Under the pieces are notes generated by a model. That model saw nothing but the letters and a program-made list of their open reading frames with translations. It did not search any database and had not been told where the DNA came from. The position numbers were made by a program, and so were the translations under genes. DNA of 64,000 nt from CAVRXT01 sp963725655 (GTDB lineage: Bacteria > Acidobacteriota > Terriglobia > Acidiferrales > UBA7541). This document shows positions 54,875 to 64,000 of this stretch, piece by piece. Each line of letters begins with the position of its first letter. Positions within the stretch are counted from its first letter, which is position 1. The stretch spans positions 434,001-498,000 of the forward strand of contig CAVRYY010000003.1 of the NCBI GenBank assembly GCA_963725655.1, read 5' to 3'.

Positions 54875-56908
54875 ATGTATTTAAAGCATGTCGCATCGAA
54901 AAGCTTGCTTTGCCTGCGCATTGGACTTACATCCATCGCGCTTTTCCAGTTCGTCGCAGGTGCTTCGCTGGCTAACGCAGGTCAGGGGGACGGACGCAGC
55001 TCCGAGACCACCACGCCGATCAAACACGTCATTGTCATCGTCGGCGAGAACCGCAGCTTCGATCACGTATTTGCCACTTACGTGCCCAAGCACGGTGAAT
55101 CCGTTTGGAATCTGCTGTCGGAAGGTATCGTCAACGCCGACGGCACACCGGGTCCTAACTTCGCCAAGGCGCAACAGCTCGCGGCCACCGATTCGGCTCC
55201 TGATCCTTTCCTGCTGAACCCGCCGAAGTCCCAGTTCCCCGGCAACATCCTGCCGCTGCCTCTGGCAGGCGGTCCCACAACGCCGTACGTTTCCACCACC
55301 GCTGCTGCGGAAGTGGTTGAAAACGGGTTGGCGTCGGACTACTACCAATATCTAGCAACCGGCGGCACTGGCTTGTCAAAGGGTACTCCGGACACGCGGA
55401 TCATTGACTACAGTGCGCTGCCGTCAGGGCCGTTCCAATTGACGCCCGGCGCTCCGTACGACTCGTACTCAGCCAGCCCGGTCCATCGCTTCTACCAGAT
55501 GTGGCAACAGTTGAATTGCAGCACGGCTCACGCCACCAAGCAGAACCCTTCCGGTTGCAACGCTCGCTTGTTCCCTTGGGTGGAAGTGACCGTGGGGGCA
55601 GGAACCAACGGTCTGGCGCAGGCGGCTGGATTTAATTATGAAACCACTGGCGAAGGCTCCGCGGCCATGGGCTTTTACAACGTGCAAGCCGGCGACGCTC
55701 CCTATCTCAAGAGCCTCGCGGATCATTACGCGATGAGCGACAACTTCCATCAGTCCGTGAACGGGGGAACTGGCGCAAACCACATCATGTTGGGCCACGC
55801 CGATGCCATCTGGTTCAGTGATGGAGCAGGCCACCCGCAAAAACCGCCCGAGAACGTGGAAGTATCGATCGGCACCATCAACCAGGGAACCGTGGACGAA
55901 ATCGAGAACCCCAATCCCGCCCCTGGCACCAACAACTGGTACACCGAAGATGGCTACGGCGGCGGCTCGTACGGGTATGGGGCCGAGTACGGGGCCGGAT
56001 CCTACAGCAAGTGCGCGGATCCAGCTCAGCCCGGAGTGGGACCGATCGTGAAGTACCTCCACTCTCTCCCGCGGCCGATCGATGCCCGTTGCGAACCGGG
56101 ACACTACTACCTGCTGAACAATTTCAACCCGGGTTACTTTGGCGATGGCAGCAACGCATACACCGACAACAATCCCAACAACACGGCGTATACGATTCCG
56201 CCTTCATCGACGCCCAGCCTCGGTGACGATCTCAACAAACACAATATCTCCTGGAAGTTTTACGGCGACCAGTGGGATCAGTACCTCACCGACAAATACC
56301 AACTGAACTACTACGCGGATGGCGCTAGCAGCGACGAGTACTGCAATATCTGCAACCCATTCCAGTACGATACCTCCACCATGGCCTCTACAGATACCCG
56401 CACTGCGCATATGCAGGACACTCTCAACCTTTACGCAGATATCGCCAACGGTACGCTGCCGGCGGTTTCGTTCGCCAAGCCCAGCGGATTCGTTGACGGC
56501 CATCCAGCGTCTTCGAAGCTTGATTTATTCGAAGGGTTCACCAAGAAGATCGTGGATATGGTCCAGGCCAGTCCCTATTGGAAGGACACTGCGATCATCA
56601 TCACCGAGGATGAGGGCGGAGGCTATTACGATTCGGGTTACGTGCAACCGCTCGATTTCTTCGGCGACGGTACGCGCATCCCCTGTATCGTGGTGTCGCG
56701 CTTCACCAAGCCAGGGCACATTACCCACAACTATGCAGACCACGTCTCGATCGATAAGTTCATCGAGCGGAACTGGTCGATCGGTCCGATTACATATCGC
56801 AGCCGCGATAATTTCCCGAACCCCATCGCCGAACCCGGCAATCCGTACGCGCCGGTCAATACTCCGGCGATCAGTGACCTGTTCGAGCTATTTGATTTCG
56901 GTCACTAA
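54875..56908 (+). CDS. Phospholipase C / acid phosphatase-type phosphoesterase
   Basis: A 677-aa exported enzyme of the phosphoesterase family that includes bacterial phospholipase C and acid phosphatase AcpA. It has signal peptide MYLKHVASKSLLCLRIGL and onward (ending SLANAG), then the active-site motif IKHVIVIVGENRSFDHVF (about residues 49-66), SDNFHQSVNGGTGANH with metal-binding His, and TEDEGGGYYDSG. ATG at 54875 follows GGGAGGGAAA; an in-frame codon at 54746 lies within the oxidase gene. The substrate may be phospholipids or other phosphoesters. A strong terminator follows. Confidence 0.88.
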   Translation: MYLKHVASKSLLCLRIGLTSIALFQFVAGASLANAGQGDGRSSETTTPIKHVIVIVGENRSFDHVFATYVPKHGESVWNLLSEGIVNADGTPGPNFAKAQQLAATDSAPDPFLLNPPKSQFPGNILPLPLAGGPTTPYVSTTAAAEVVENGLASDYYQYLATGGTGLSKGTPDTRIIDYSALPSGPFQLTPGAPYDSYSASPVHRFYQMWQQLNCSTAHATKQNPSGCNARLFPWVEVTVGAGTNGLAQAAGFNYETTGEGSAAMGFYNVQAGDAPYLKSLADHYAMSDNFHQSVNGGTGANHIMLGHADAIWFSDGAGHPQKPPENVEVSIGTINQGTVDEIENPNPAPGTNNWYTEDGYGGGSYGYGAEYGAGSYSKCADPAQPGVGPIVKYLHSLPRPIDARCEPGHYYLLNNFNPGYFGDGSNAYTDNNPNNTAYTIPPSSTPSLGDDLNKHNISWKFYGDQWDQYLTDKYQLNYYADGASSDEYCNICNPFQYDTSTMASTDTRTAHMQDTLNLYADIANGTLPAVSFAKPSGFVDGHPASSKLDLFEGFTKKIVDMVQASPYWKDTAIIITEDEGGGYYDSGYVQPLDFFGDGTRIPCIVVSRFTKPGHITHNYADHVSIDKFIERNWSIGPITYRSRDNFPNPIAEPGNPYAPVNTPAISDLFELFDFGH

Positions 56909-57426
56909 ACTCGGGAACGTCGAAACGTAGTCAAACGTCTGACAAAACCTCTAGCGCCGGTTGCCCGCTTCCCGGGCGGCCGGCGCTAGAATTCTCTCCC
57001 CGATTGAATCCTCGAAATGGTCCGCAATCTCGCGTCCTCGAACGGCCACGGTAGGCTACCGCTTTCCGCGGGAAACACCGTGCTCACCTCTTTCCCACAG
57101 AAGTGATCCCTTCCACTCGTTTGCCCGCAATGCTACCCTGCCGCGAGAAGGGAACTTATTAACAACGAGTATACTCAGTGCGCCGAGTGACCGGACCAAT
57201 CGACAACAGATGCCGCGCCGTGCGCCCGGCCCTGACCGAAAAAGGCGGTTTTTTGAGGCCCATCGCGTGTGCAAGGCAATTCGCTGTATGTGTCTGATTC
57301 TAAAGGTCCGGAAAATGCCGATTCGATACAAATTTTGATTCTGGTATCGAGCAGAATCCGGCCAGCTTCATGCCGGCTATGAAGCCTGGCGCGCGACTGG
57401 AACAGCCTGAGAAACAGGAGGCGGCA
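56909..57426. other. Intergenic region with terminator
   Basis: About 0.5 kb between the phosphoesterase and the ADOP permease. It contains the terminator hairpin at 56951-56989; the rest has no coding character on either strand. Confidence 0.5.
56951..56989 (+). terminator. Transcription terminator hairpin after the phosphoesterase
   Basis: CTAGCGCCGG (56951-56960) pairs perfectly with CCGGCGCTAG (56980-56989), and GCCCG/CGGGC extends the stem inside. AATTCTCTCCCC follows. The position 42 nt after the stop fits a terminator, though the T-run is weak. Confidence 0.75.
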
Positions 57427-59874
57427 ATGGGCACACTGATCCAGGACTTGCGCTACGGTGCGCGCATGCTGATGAAAAATCCGGGGCTCACCTTGGTGAT
57501 TGTGCTCTCCCTGGCCATCGGCATCGGCGCCAACACCGCCAATTTCAGCGTCATGAGCGCCCTGTTGCTGAAACCTTTGCCCTATCCGCATGCCGACCGC
57601 CTCGCCATTCTTTGGCTGCGCTCCCCTGGAATCGGCATCCCCCAGGACTGGCCGTCGCCCGGCCAATACCACGATATCCAGACTCAGAATCACGTCTTCG
57701 AAGAGACCGCAATCGCCATCGGCCAAAACCACACCCTCACCGGGCTCGCCAAGGCCATTAAAGTAGACGGCATCGCGGCCTCCGCCAGCCTGCTGCCCAT
57801 GTTGGGCGCAAAACCTTTGCTCGGCCGCATATTTTTGCCGGACGAAGACCGCCCCGGCAAACCCGACGCGGTGGTGCTGACCTACGGCTTTTGGAAACAA
57901 TCGTTCGGGGGCGATCCCAATATTCTGGGCCGCAGTTTGACACTCGACGGCAAGACGCGCTCGGTCGTCGGCGTGCTGCGTCCGGATTTCAGGCTGAACC
58001 ATGAAGTGATCCCCACAGTCGGCGGCATTGATAAGCCCGAAATCTTCCTGCCTCTCCCCATGGACCCGAAACAAGAAGTCGACTACGGCCCGGAGGATTT
58101 CAATATCCTCGCGCGGCTGAAGCCCGGCGTCACCATGCGCCAGGCCCAGACAGACATCAGCGTTATCGCGGCGCGGCTGCGCGAGGAAAAGCGCCGCGAC
58201 CCGTCGTTTACGATCAGCGTGGTGCCGCTGATGGAACAGGTCGTCGGAAATGTTCGCAGCTCGATCCTGATTTTGGTGGCCGCCGTGGCTTTGGTGCTGT
58301 TGATTGCCTGCGCCAACGTCGCCAACCTGCTGCTCGCACGCGCCAGCGGCCGGCAGAAAGAAATCGCCGTGCGCACCGCGTTGGGCGCGGGGCGGCGCCG
58401 GCTGGTGGTGCAACTTTTGACTGAAAGCGTTTTGCTCGGCGTGCTGGGCGGCGCCGGCGGTTTGATCCTTTCGGCGTGGAGCTTGTACCTTATCCGCGCG
58501 ATCCACCCGGGAAATATTCCGCGGCTGGACGAAATCGGCATGGATTTTCGGGTGCTGGCGTTCACCTTTGCTATGTCGATTTTCACCGGAATCGTGTTTG
58601 GGCTGGCCCCCGCGTTGCGCGGGTCACGCGTGGATGTGAATTCGGCGCTGAAGGCGGGCGGACGAAGCTCACGCAGCGGCGGCGGATTGAGCGTCAAGCA
58701 CGACAAGCTCCGCGGGGCTCTGGTGATCGCCGAGCTGGCCATCTCCCTGACATTGCTGGCCGGCGCCGGACTTTTGATTCGCAGCTTCGCGCGGTTGATC
58801 AGCGTGCCCCCGGGGTTCAATCCCGATCATGTAATCTCGATGCAGGTTTCCGCCGAGGGACCGAAATACGAAAAAGCCGATCGAAGGGTCCAATTCTACC
58901 AGGACCTTACCGAGCGTTTGCGGAGCTTACCCGGCATCATCGAGCAGGGCGCCGTCTCGTCATTGCCGCTTACCCCAGCGGTGGGTTGGGGCGGAATGGA
59001 AATCGAAGGTTACGTGCCGCCGGCCAACCAACCCGAGCTGCAGGTGGATCAGCGCGCGGCGACCGCGGATTATTTCCGTTCCATGCGGATTCCCTTGATC
59101 GCCGGCCGCTTCTTCTCCGCCAGCGACTCCGAAAAGTCACAGCCGGTGGTGTTGGTGGATCAAAAAATGGCGGAAAGATTTTGGCCGCACGGCGACGCCG
59201 TGGGCAAGCGCCTCCGAGGGAATGATCATCGCCCCTGGATGACCATTGCCGGGGTGGTGGGAGTGGTCAGGGAATACGGACTCGATACCGACACCCGGAT
59301 GGTTGTGTATTTTCCCTACGCGATGCAGCCGTACGGCACCATGTTTCTGGTCGCCCACACCACCACCGACCCCGCCAGCGTAACGGACGCCATGATCGAG
59401 CAGGTCCACGCACTGGATCCGGACGTGCCGGTGTTTGACATTGCCACGATGCAGCAGCGATTCCAGGATTCGGTGGCGCGCCAGCGGTTTGCCACTGCCA
59501 TGCTCGCCGCTTTCGCGTGCTTGGCGCTGATCCTGGCGGCCATCGGAGTGTACGGGGTGATGTCGTTCCTGGTCACCCAGGGGACTCCGGACATTGCCAT
59601 CCGAATGGCCCTGGGAGCGCAGCGGAGAAGCATCCTTTCGCTGGTATTTCAGCAGGGGCTCGGTCTGACGTTGATCGGGATCGCGGCAGGACTGATCGGC
59701 GCTTTGATTCTCACGCGTGCGATGGCCAGCTTGCTCTTCAACGTGGGCGCAACCGACCCCCTTACGTTCCTGGGGGTGGCGGCGTTGTTGACGCTGGTGG
59801 CGCTCGCTGCCTGCTACATTCCCGCGCGGCGCGCCATGCGCGTGGATCCGATGGTCGCGCTGCGCTACGAATAG
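57427..59874 (+). CDS. ADOP-family FtsX/MacB-type permease
   Basis: An 815-aa inner-membrane protein of the acidobacterial duplicated orphan permease family. It begins LIQDLRYGARMLMKNPGLTLV, followed by the first membrane helix, a MacB-like periplasmic domain (about residues 50-260) and a first FtsX core (VLLIACANVANLLLARASGRQKEIAVRTALGAGRR, abbreviated: residues 298-332). A second periplasmic and FtsX unit ends PARRAMRVDPMVALRYE. AGGAGG before ATG 57427 is strong. No ATPase gene is adjacent, as usual for ADOP. Transport substrate is unknown. Confidence 0.9.
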   Translation: MGTLIQDLRYGARMLMKNPGLTLVIVLSLAIGIGANTANFSVMSALLLKPLPYPHADRLAILWLRSPGIGIPQDWPSPGQYHDIQTQNHVFEETAIAIGQNHTLTGLAKAIKVDGIAASASLLPMLGAKPLLGRIFLPDEDRPGKPDAVVLTYGFWKQSFGGDPNILGRSLTLDGKTRSVVGVLRPDFRLNHEVIPTVGGIDKPEIFLPLPMDPKQEVDYGPEDFNILARLKPGVTMRQAQTDISVIAARLREEKRRDPSFTISVVPLMEQVVGNVRSSILILVAAVALVLLIACANVANLLLARASGRQKEIAVRTALGAGRRRLVVQLLTESVLLGVLGGAGGLILSAWSLYLIRAIHPGNIPRLDEIGMDFRVLAFTFAMSIFTGIVFGLAPALRGSRVDVNSALKAGGRSSRSGGGLSVKHDKLRGALVIAELAISLTLLAGAGLLIRSFARLISVPPGFNPDHVISMQVSAEGPKYEKADRRVQFYQDLTERLRSLPGIIEQGAVSSLPLTPAVGWGGMEIEGYVPPANQPELQVDQRAATADYFRSMRIPLIAGRFFSASDSEKSQPVVLVDQKMAERFWPHGDAVGKRLRGNDHRPWMTIAGVVGVVREYGLDTDTRMVVYFPYAMQPYGTMFLVAHTTTDPASVTDAMIEQVHALDPDVPVFDIATMQQRFQDSVARQRFATAMLAAFACLALILAAIGVYGVMSFLVTQGTPDIAIRMALGAQRRSILSLVFQQGLGLTLIGIAAGLIGALILTRAMASLLFNVGATDPLTFLGVAALLTLVALAACYIPARRAMRVDPMVALRYE

Positions 59875-60039
59875 CGCGTCACGGCTCCAAAGAAATGACT
59901 GGCTCTAACGACTTTCTTATAGGAAAAATCGTAGAGTCCGTCTGCTGGGCTTTGTTTGCGAACTCGGAGCAGGTGCCTTGCGAACTTAGCACCCAACGCT
60001 CGCCATCCTCTCACCCAAGAAAACGCCAGGAGAAACAGC

Positions 60040-61563
60040 ATGTCCACTCATCTGCGAAACTCGTCCCGCACCCGCGTCGCCAGAGGCAGACGGATTTGCT
60101 TATTCCTGGTGGCGGCCTTACTCCCGGGCTCGGCAAAAGCGCAGGAGAGCCAGGCCCCGGCTCCGCCAGCGAATGCCGCGTACGCTAACTTGAGCGAGCA
60201 AGTGAGCGAACTGCGAACGCTGGTGCAGCAACTCCAGAAACAGGTGAGCGATTTGCAGGCCAGAGTGCCCGCGCCGCAACTGAGTGAGAACTTTGTTAGC
60301 CGGCCCGTCGCGGCGATTCTGGTCTCATCGCAACCGCAGGCAGCGCCTCAGGTGCCGCCGCACGCACAACCGGTACAACCGCTGCAACAAATCGTGCCAG
60401 GCAGCGATCCTTCACCCAAGCCGGCAGTTGTCGAAGCGCGTAATGGATACGATCTCCTCGGAGGAACCACCGTCAATCTGATGATGGACGGCTATTACGA
60501 ATACAATTTCAATGCGCCGATTGGCCGCGCCAATCTTCTGCGTGCTTACGACGTGAGCAGCAATGCCTTCGGCCTGAACCAGGCGGACCTGGTCCTCGAA
60601 AACGCACCCGACCCCTCGAATGGAAAACGGTATGGCGCGCGCCTCGATTTGCAGTACGGTCAGGCCACCGAGACACTGCAGGGCAACCCGGTCAACGAAC
60701 CGCGGCCCGACGTATATCGCGCCGTTTTCCAGGCTTACGGCACCTACGTGGCTCCCGTCGGCCGTGGGCTGACGCTGGACTTCGGCAAATGGGCCAGCTC
60801 CATCGGGCTGGAGGGAAACTACACCAAGGACCAAATGAACTACTCACGATCCTACTGGTTCAATTTCTTGCCGTTCTACCACATGGGCGTGCGCGCCAAC
60901 TACCAGGTAAACGACCAGCTCTCACTGAACTACTGGATGGTGAACGGCACCAATCAAACCGAGCCGGTGAATGGTTACAAAGACGAACTGTTTGGCGTGA
61001 ACCTGCAACCGCGCAAGAGCATCAATTGGACGGTGAATTATTATCTCGGCCAGGAGCATCCGGACTTTCAATACGAGCCGATCGGTACCCCCGGTCTGCC
61101 ATCCCAGCAAGGAAATCCCTTCGCGCCCATTCCGAATCCCGCGAAAGGCAAATTGCACATCGTGGATAGTTACGTCACCTGGAATGCCGCTCCCAAGTTG
61201 AGTTTCGCTCTCGAGGGTGACTACGTCATCGAACGCCTGCAGATTTATTCGCCGGCCGTACATACCGACGGCGGCGCTGCCTACGTGCGTTACCAGCTCC
61301 TCCCGAAAGTCGCGATCGCCGGGCGCGCGGAATACGTGTCCGACGGCGGTCTCTTTAGCGGGAAGCCACAAGCACTGAAAGAAGGGACCGCGACGTTCGA
61401 ATATAAGTTTAAGGACAACTTCCTGATGAAAGAGGAATGGCGCCGCGATTTTTCCAATCAGCCTTTCTTCCTCACCGATACCCTGAACCTCTTGAGCAGG
61501 GAGCAAACCACTCTCGGAATCGGCCTGGTATGGTGGTTCGGGGGAAAACAGGGCGCTTGGTAA
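60040..61563 (+). CDS. BBP2-type outer-membrane porin with coiled-coil N-terminus
   Basis: A 507-aa exported protein with signal peptide (ending GSAKAQE) and a short coiled coil (about residues 45-75; LSEQVSELRTLVQQLQKQVSDLQ, which resembles the trimerising helix of porins). A Pro/Gln-rich linker leads to a beta-barrel of the beta-barrel-porin-2 type (VNLMMDGYYEYNFN; LTLDFGKWASSIGLEG). AGGAG upstream fixes ATG 60040. It sits between two ADOP permeases. The solute is unknown. Confidence 0.82.
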   Translation: MSTHLRNSSRTRVARGRRICLFLVAALLPGSAKAQESQAPAPPANAAYANLSEQVSELRTLVQQLQKQVSDLQARVPAPQLSENFVSRPVAAILVSSQPQAAPQVPPHAQPVQPLQQIVPGSDPSPKPAVVEARNGYDLLGGTTVNLMMDGYYEYNFNAPIGRANLLRAYDVSSNAFGLNQADLVLENAPDPSNGKRYGARLDLQYGQATETLQGNPVNEPRPDVYRAVFQAYGTYVAPVGRGLTLDFGKWASSIGLEGNYTKDQMNYSRSYWFNFLPFYHMGVRANYQVNDQLSLNYWMVNGTNQTEPVNGYKDELFGVNLQPRKSINWTVNYYLGQEHPDFQYEPIGTPGLPSQQGNPFAPIPNPAKGKLHIVDSYVTWNAAPKLSFALEGDYVIERLQIYSPAVHTDGGAAYVRYQLLPKVAIAGRAEYVSDGGLFSGKPQALKEGTATFEYKFKDNFLMKEEWRRDFSNQPFFLTDTLNLLSREQTTLGIGLVWWFGGKQGAW

Positions 61564-61666
61564 TAAAGCTCGGAACATTCCGTCTCTGCAACCCGTATCC
61601 TTATAATAAGAAGGCGAAGCCCTGCGTCGCAGCGGAGCGACGACGTATGGCCGAGGAGGATGAGTG

Positions 61667-64000
61667 GTGGGGACCTTTGGGACTCAGTTCAGGCAGGTGC
61701 TGCGCCGATTGGGCCGCTCGCCCTTGTTCACTGCGATCACCCTGATCACGTTGGCGGCGGGCGTCGGAGCCAACACCGTGATTTTTAGCGTGCTGGAAGG
61801 CGTGCTGCTAAAGCCGCTGCCTTACGCTCACTCGAATGACCTGGTGGGGGTGTGGCTCACCGCTCCGGGGCTGGACATCAAAGACCTGAACATCTCTCCC
61901 TCCACGTACTTCATCCTTCGCGACCAGAATCAATCGTTTGAGGACATCGGAGTTTACGAGACCGACGCATTGAGCGTGACGGGAACGGCCGAACCGGAAC
62001 GGGTTTCCGCGCTGGACGTGACCGACGGATTGCTTCCGGTCCTGGGCGTCACACCAGTGCTCGGACGTTCGTTCAGCCGCGCTGACGATACGCCGGGCGC
62101 GCCAGACACGGTCATGCTGACCTACGGTTACTGGCAACACAAACTCGGCGGGGATCCCGCGGCGATCGGCCGCACTTTGATCGTGGATGGGAAGTCGCGC
62201 CAAATCATCGGAGTGCTGCCGCGAAACTTCACTTTCCTGGATATGAATGATCTGGCCCTTCTGATTCCCAGCCAATTCAATCGCGCCACATTGAAGCTGG
62301 GAAATTACAGTTTCCGTTCCGTGGCTCGCCTGAAGCCCGGCGTGACCATGGCGCGCGCGAGTGCAGACTTCGCGCGGCTGATTCCCGTTGTGCTCCGAAG
62401 TTTTCCGGCTCCGGAAGGCTTCAGCCTGAAAATATTTGAAAACGCGCGCATGGCGCCGAGCATCCGCCCGTTGAAGCAAGACGTAGTGGGCGACATCGGC
62501 GGGGTGCTTTGGCTGCTGATGGGATCGATCGCCATGGTGCTGCTGATCGCGTGCGCCAACGTGGCGAACCTGTTGCTGGTGCGCATGGAAGGCAGGAGGC
62601 AGGAATTGGCGATTCGCTCGGCGCTGGGCGCGGGCTGGAAACAAATTGCAGCGGATGTGCTATTCGAGAGCGCGATTCTTGGCGTGGCAGGGAGCGCGAT
62701 CGGGCTGGCGCTGGCGTTCGGCGCGCTTCGCGCGCTGGTGGCGATGGCAGGATCGAGTTTGCCCCGCGTAAATGAAATTGGAATTGATTTGCCGGTACTG
62801 CTTTTCACTTTCTGCATTTCGCTGCTGGCCAGTTCGCTTTGCGCGCTGATTCCCGTCGTTAAATTTGCCGGCGTGCGCTCCGCAAGCGGATTGCGCGAGG
62901 GCGGCCGCGCGCTCAGCCAGACCCGGCAACAGCATCGCGCCAGAAATGTGCTGGTGGTCGTGCAGGTGGCTCTGGCGCTGGTGTTGCTAATTTGTTCGGG
63001 CCTGATGATCCGCACCTTCCGCGCTTTGACGCAGGTGCAACCGGGCTTTCACGATCCCGCCACGGTGCAGACCTTCCGCATTTCGATCCCCGAAGCGATC
63101 GTCCCCGGAACCAAGGGGGAAGACGTAACGCGATTGGAAGAAAATATTCTCCACAAGATCGAAGCCATTCCGGGCGTGTCGTCGGCAGCGTTCTCCAGCG
63201 CAATCCCGATGGCCGGAAACAATTCGAACGATCCGGTCTTTGCGCAAGACCGCGTTTATCGAGAAGGCGACCTGCCCCTGCGGCGATTCAAATTCGTATC
63301 GCCGGGATTCCTGGCGGCCGTCGGAACGCCGATGGTTGCGGGGCGAGACTTCACCTGGGCGGAGATATATGGCAAGACCCCAGTAGCGATTGTCTCTGAG
63401 AACTTGGCGCGCGAATATTGGGGCAATCCCGCGAATGCGCTCGGTAAGCGCGTTCGCGTGGCGACTGTTGATGCTTGGCGCGAAGTGGTGGGAGTTGCCG
63501 GAGACGTTCACGATAACGGCGTGAACCAGGATGCCCCGACGACTGCCTATTGGCCCATACTGATGAGCGGTTTCGAAGGCCAGGGGGCTGCCGCTCGACG
63601 CGACGTGGCGTATGCCATACGAAGTCCGCGCGCGGGTTCCGAAGCGTTTTTGACTGAAGTGCGCCAGGCGGTATGGTCTGTGAACGGCAACCTTCCGCTC
63701 GCCGACGTTTACACCATGGAACACTTCTACAAAATGTCCATGGCTCGCACATCGTTCACGTTGGTGATGCTCGGCGTTGCCGGCGGGATGGCGTTGCTGC
63801 TTGGGGTGGTAGGCATCTACGGCGTGATCGCGTACTCGGTTTCACAACGGCGCAGGGAGATCGGCATTCGCATGGCGCTCGGCGCGCAACAGCAAAGCGT
63901 CAGTGGCATGTTTGTCCGGCAAGGACTATCGCTGGCCGTCGTGGGAGTTGCGTGCGGGCTGGTAACCGCGATCATCGTGATGCGTTTCATGTCCGCGGTG
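61667..64000 (+). CDS. ADOP-family FtsX/MacB-type permease, 3' end missing
   Basis: A second ADOP permease, open to the right edge (778 codons visible). It starts at GTG 61667 (GTG at 61664 is also possible) after AGGAGG (61654-61659). It has the first helix with AAGVGANTVIFSVLEGVLLKPLPY, a MacB-like domain, the first FtsX core (VLLIACANVANLLLVRMEG) and the second unit up to VSQRRREIGIRMALGAQQQS. It is homologous to the protein at 57427 and separated from it by the porin gene. Confidence 0.9.
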   Translation, partial: MGTFGTQFRQVLRRLGRSPLFTAITLITLAAGVGANTVIFSVLEGVLLKPLPYAHSNDLVGVWLTAPGLDIKDLNISPSTYFILRDQNQSFEDIGVYETDALSVTGTAEPERVSALDVTDGLLPVLGVTPVLGRSFSRADDTPGAPDTVMLTYGYWQHKLGGDPAAIGRTLIVDGKSRQIIGVLPRNFTFLDMNDLALLIPSQFNRATLKLGNYSFRSVARLKPGVTMARASADFARLIPVVLRSFPAPEGFSLKIFENARMAPSIRPLKQDVVGDIGGVLWLLMGSIAMVLLIACANVANLLLVRMEGRRQELAIRSALGAGWKQIAADVLFESAILGVAGSAIGLALAFGALRALVAMAGSSLPRVNEIGIDLPVLLFTFCISLLASSLCALIPVVKFAGVRSASGLREGGRALSQTRQQHRARNVLVVVQVALALVLLICSGLMIRTFRALTQVQPGFHDPATVQTFRISIPEAIVPGTKGEDVTRLEENILHKIEAIPGVSSAAFSSAIPMAGNNSNDPVFAQDRVYREGDLPLRRFKFVSPGFLAAVGTPMVAGRDFTWAEIYGKTPVAIVSENLAREYWGNPANALGKRVRVATVDAWREVVGVAGDVHDNGVNQDAPTTAYWPILMSGFEGQGAAARRDVAYAIRSPRAGSEAFLTEVRQAVWSVNGNLPLADVYTMEHFYKMSMARTSFTLVMLGVAGGMALLLGVVGIYGVIAYSVSQRRREIGIRMALGAQQQSVSGMFVRQGLSLAVVGVACGLVTAIIVMRFMSAV

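Noticed and set aside
57175..58506. 443-codon reverse frame antisense to the ADOP permease
   Set aside because: Low-complexity His/Gln/Arg/Gly-rich translation, typical of an antisense shadow.
61625..61642. Hairpin CGTCGC-AGCGGA-GCGACG before the second ADOP gene
   Set aside because: Only 6 bp with no T-run; in GC-rich intergenic DNA this is expected often and supports neither a terminator nor a riboswitch.
1..64000. tRNA, rRNA, CRISPR or insertion-sequence features
   Set aside because: No cloverleaf, rRNA signature, regularly spaced repeat array or transposase with terminal repeats was recognised by eye; a covariance-model search would be needed to exclude small RNAs.

Overview
The window looks like a chromosome segment of an Acidobacteriota species (Acidobacteriia/Solibacter type). 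This rests on several hallmarks. There are two FtsX/MacB-type duplicated orphan permeases (ADOP family). There are two very large TonB-receptor-like outer-membrane proteins with an N-terminal carboxypeptidase-regulatory domain and a conserved NGRN-type plug motif. There are also OprB-like and BBP2-like porins, and a density of two-component and GGDEF/EAL proteins typical of soil acidobacteria. No rRNA, tRNA, CRISPR array, phage or insertion sequence was recognised by eye. The first gene is cut by the left edge and the last by the right edge.

Region 1 (1-18011) is carbohydrate/sugar-acid catabolism. A forward operon encodes a four-carbon acid sugar kinase, a PdxA2-type dehydrogenase, an SSS symporter, an HpcH/HpaI aldolase, an aldo/keto reductase and a VOC protein. 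A 0.9-kb non-coding stretch follows, holding a diverged 168-bp direct repeat and a possible gene remnant, then two tandem secreted LamG proteins of about 700 aa. On the reverse strand lie an ornithine-cyclodeaminase-like gene, a 1139-aa TonB-type receptor, a sialidase-like BNR protein and a FadR-type (FCD) regulator. Two nearly identical palindromes (ATTGGNNNAACCAAT type), one before the LamG pair and one before the receptor, suggest that the FadR-type regulator controls both arms.

Region 2 (18174-35020) is a signalling island. A NarL-type response regulator is divergent from a kaiC-kaiB-histidine kinase operon. Next come a DUF3800 gene flanked by two homologous small genes of unknown function, a PAS histidine kinase, and a REC*-PAS-GGDEF-EAL gene with small coupled genes on each side. 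Converging on it are a Crp/Fnr regulator, a second REC-PAS-GGDEF-EAL gene, an Rcp1-like receiver and a CHASE3/multi-PAS histidine kinase. The Kai module without kaiA and the DUF3800/small-paralogue cluster are the most promising candidates for an under-described system.

Region 3 (35807-64000) holds DNA polymerase IV, a clan-A glycoside hydrolase with an OprB-like porin, a TPR protein with a second TonB-type receptor, and a seven-haem cytochrome c. It continues with a glycosidase-like/SUMF1 fusion followed by a LacI regulator (with a LacI-type palindrome upstream of the fusion gene), a PQQ dehydrogenase, a multicopper oxidase, a phospholipase C-like phosphoesterase, an ADOP permease, a BBP2-type porin and a second, truncated ADOP permease. 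Most of these products are exported and point to an aerobic, periplasm-rich polymer degrader.
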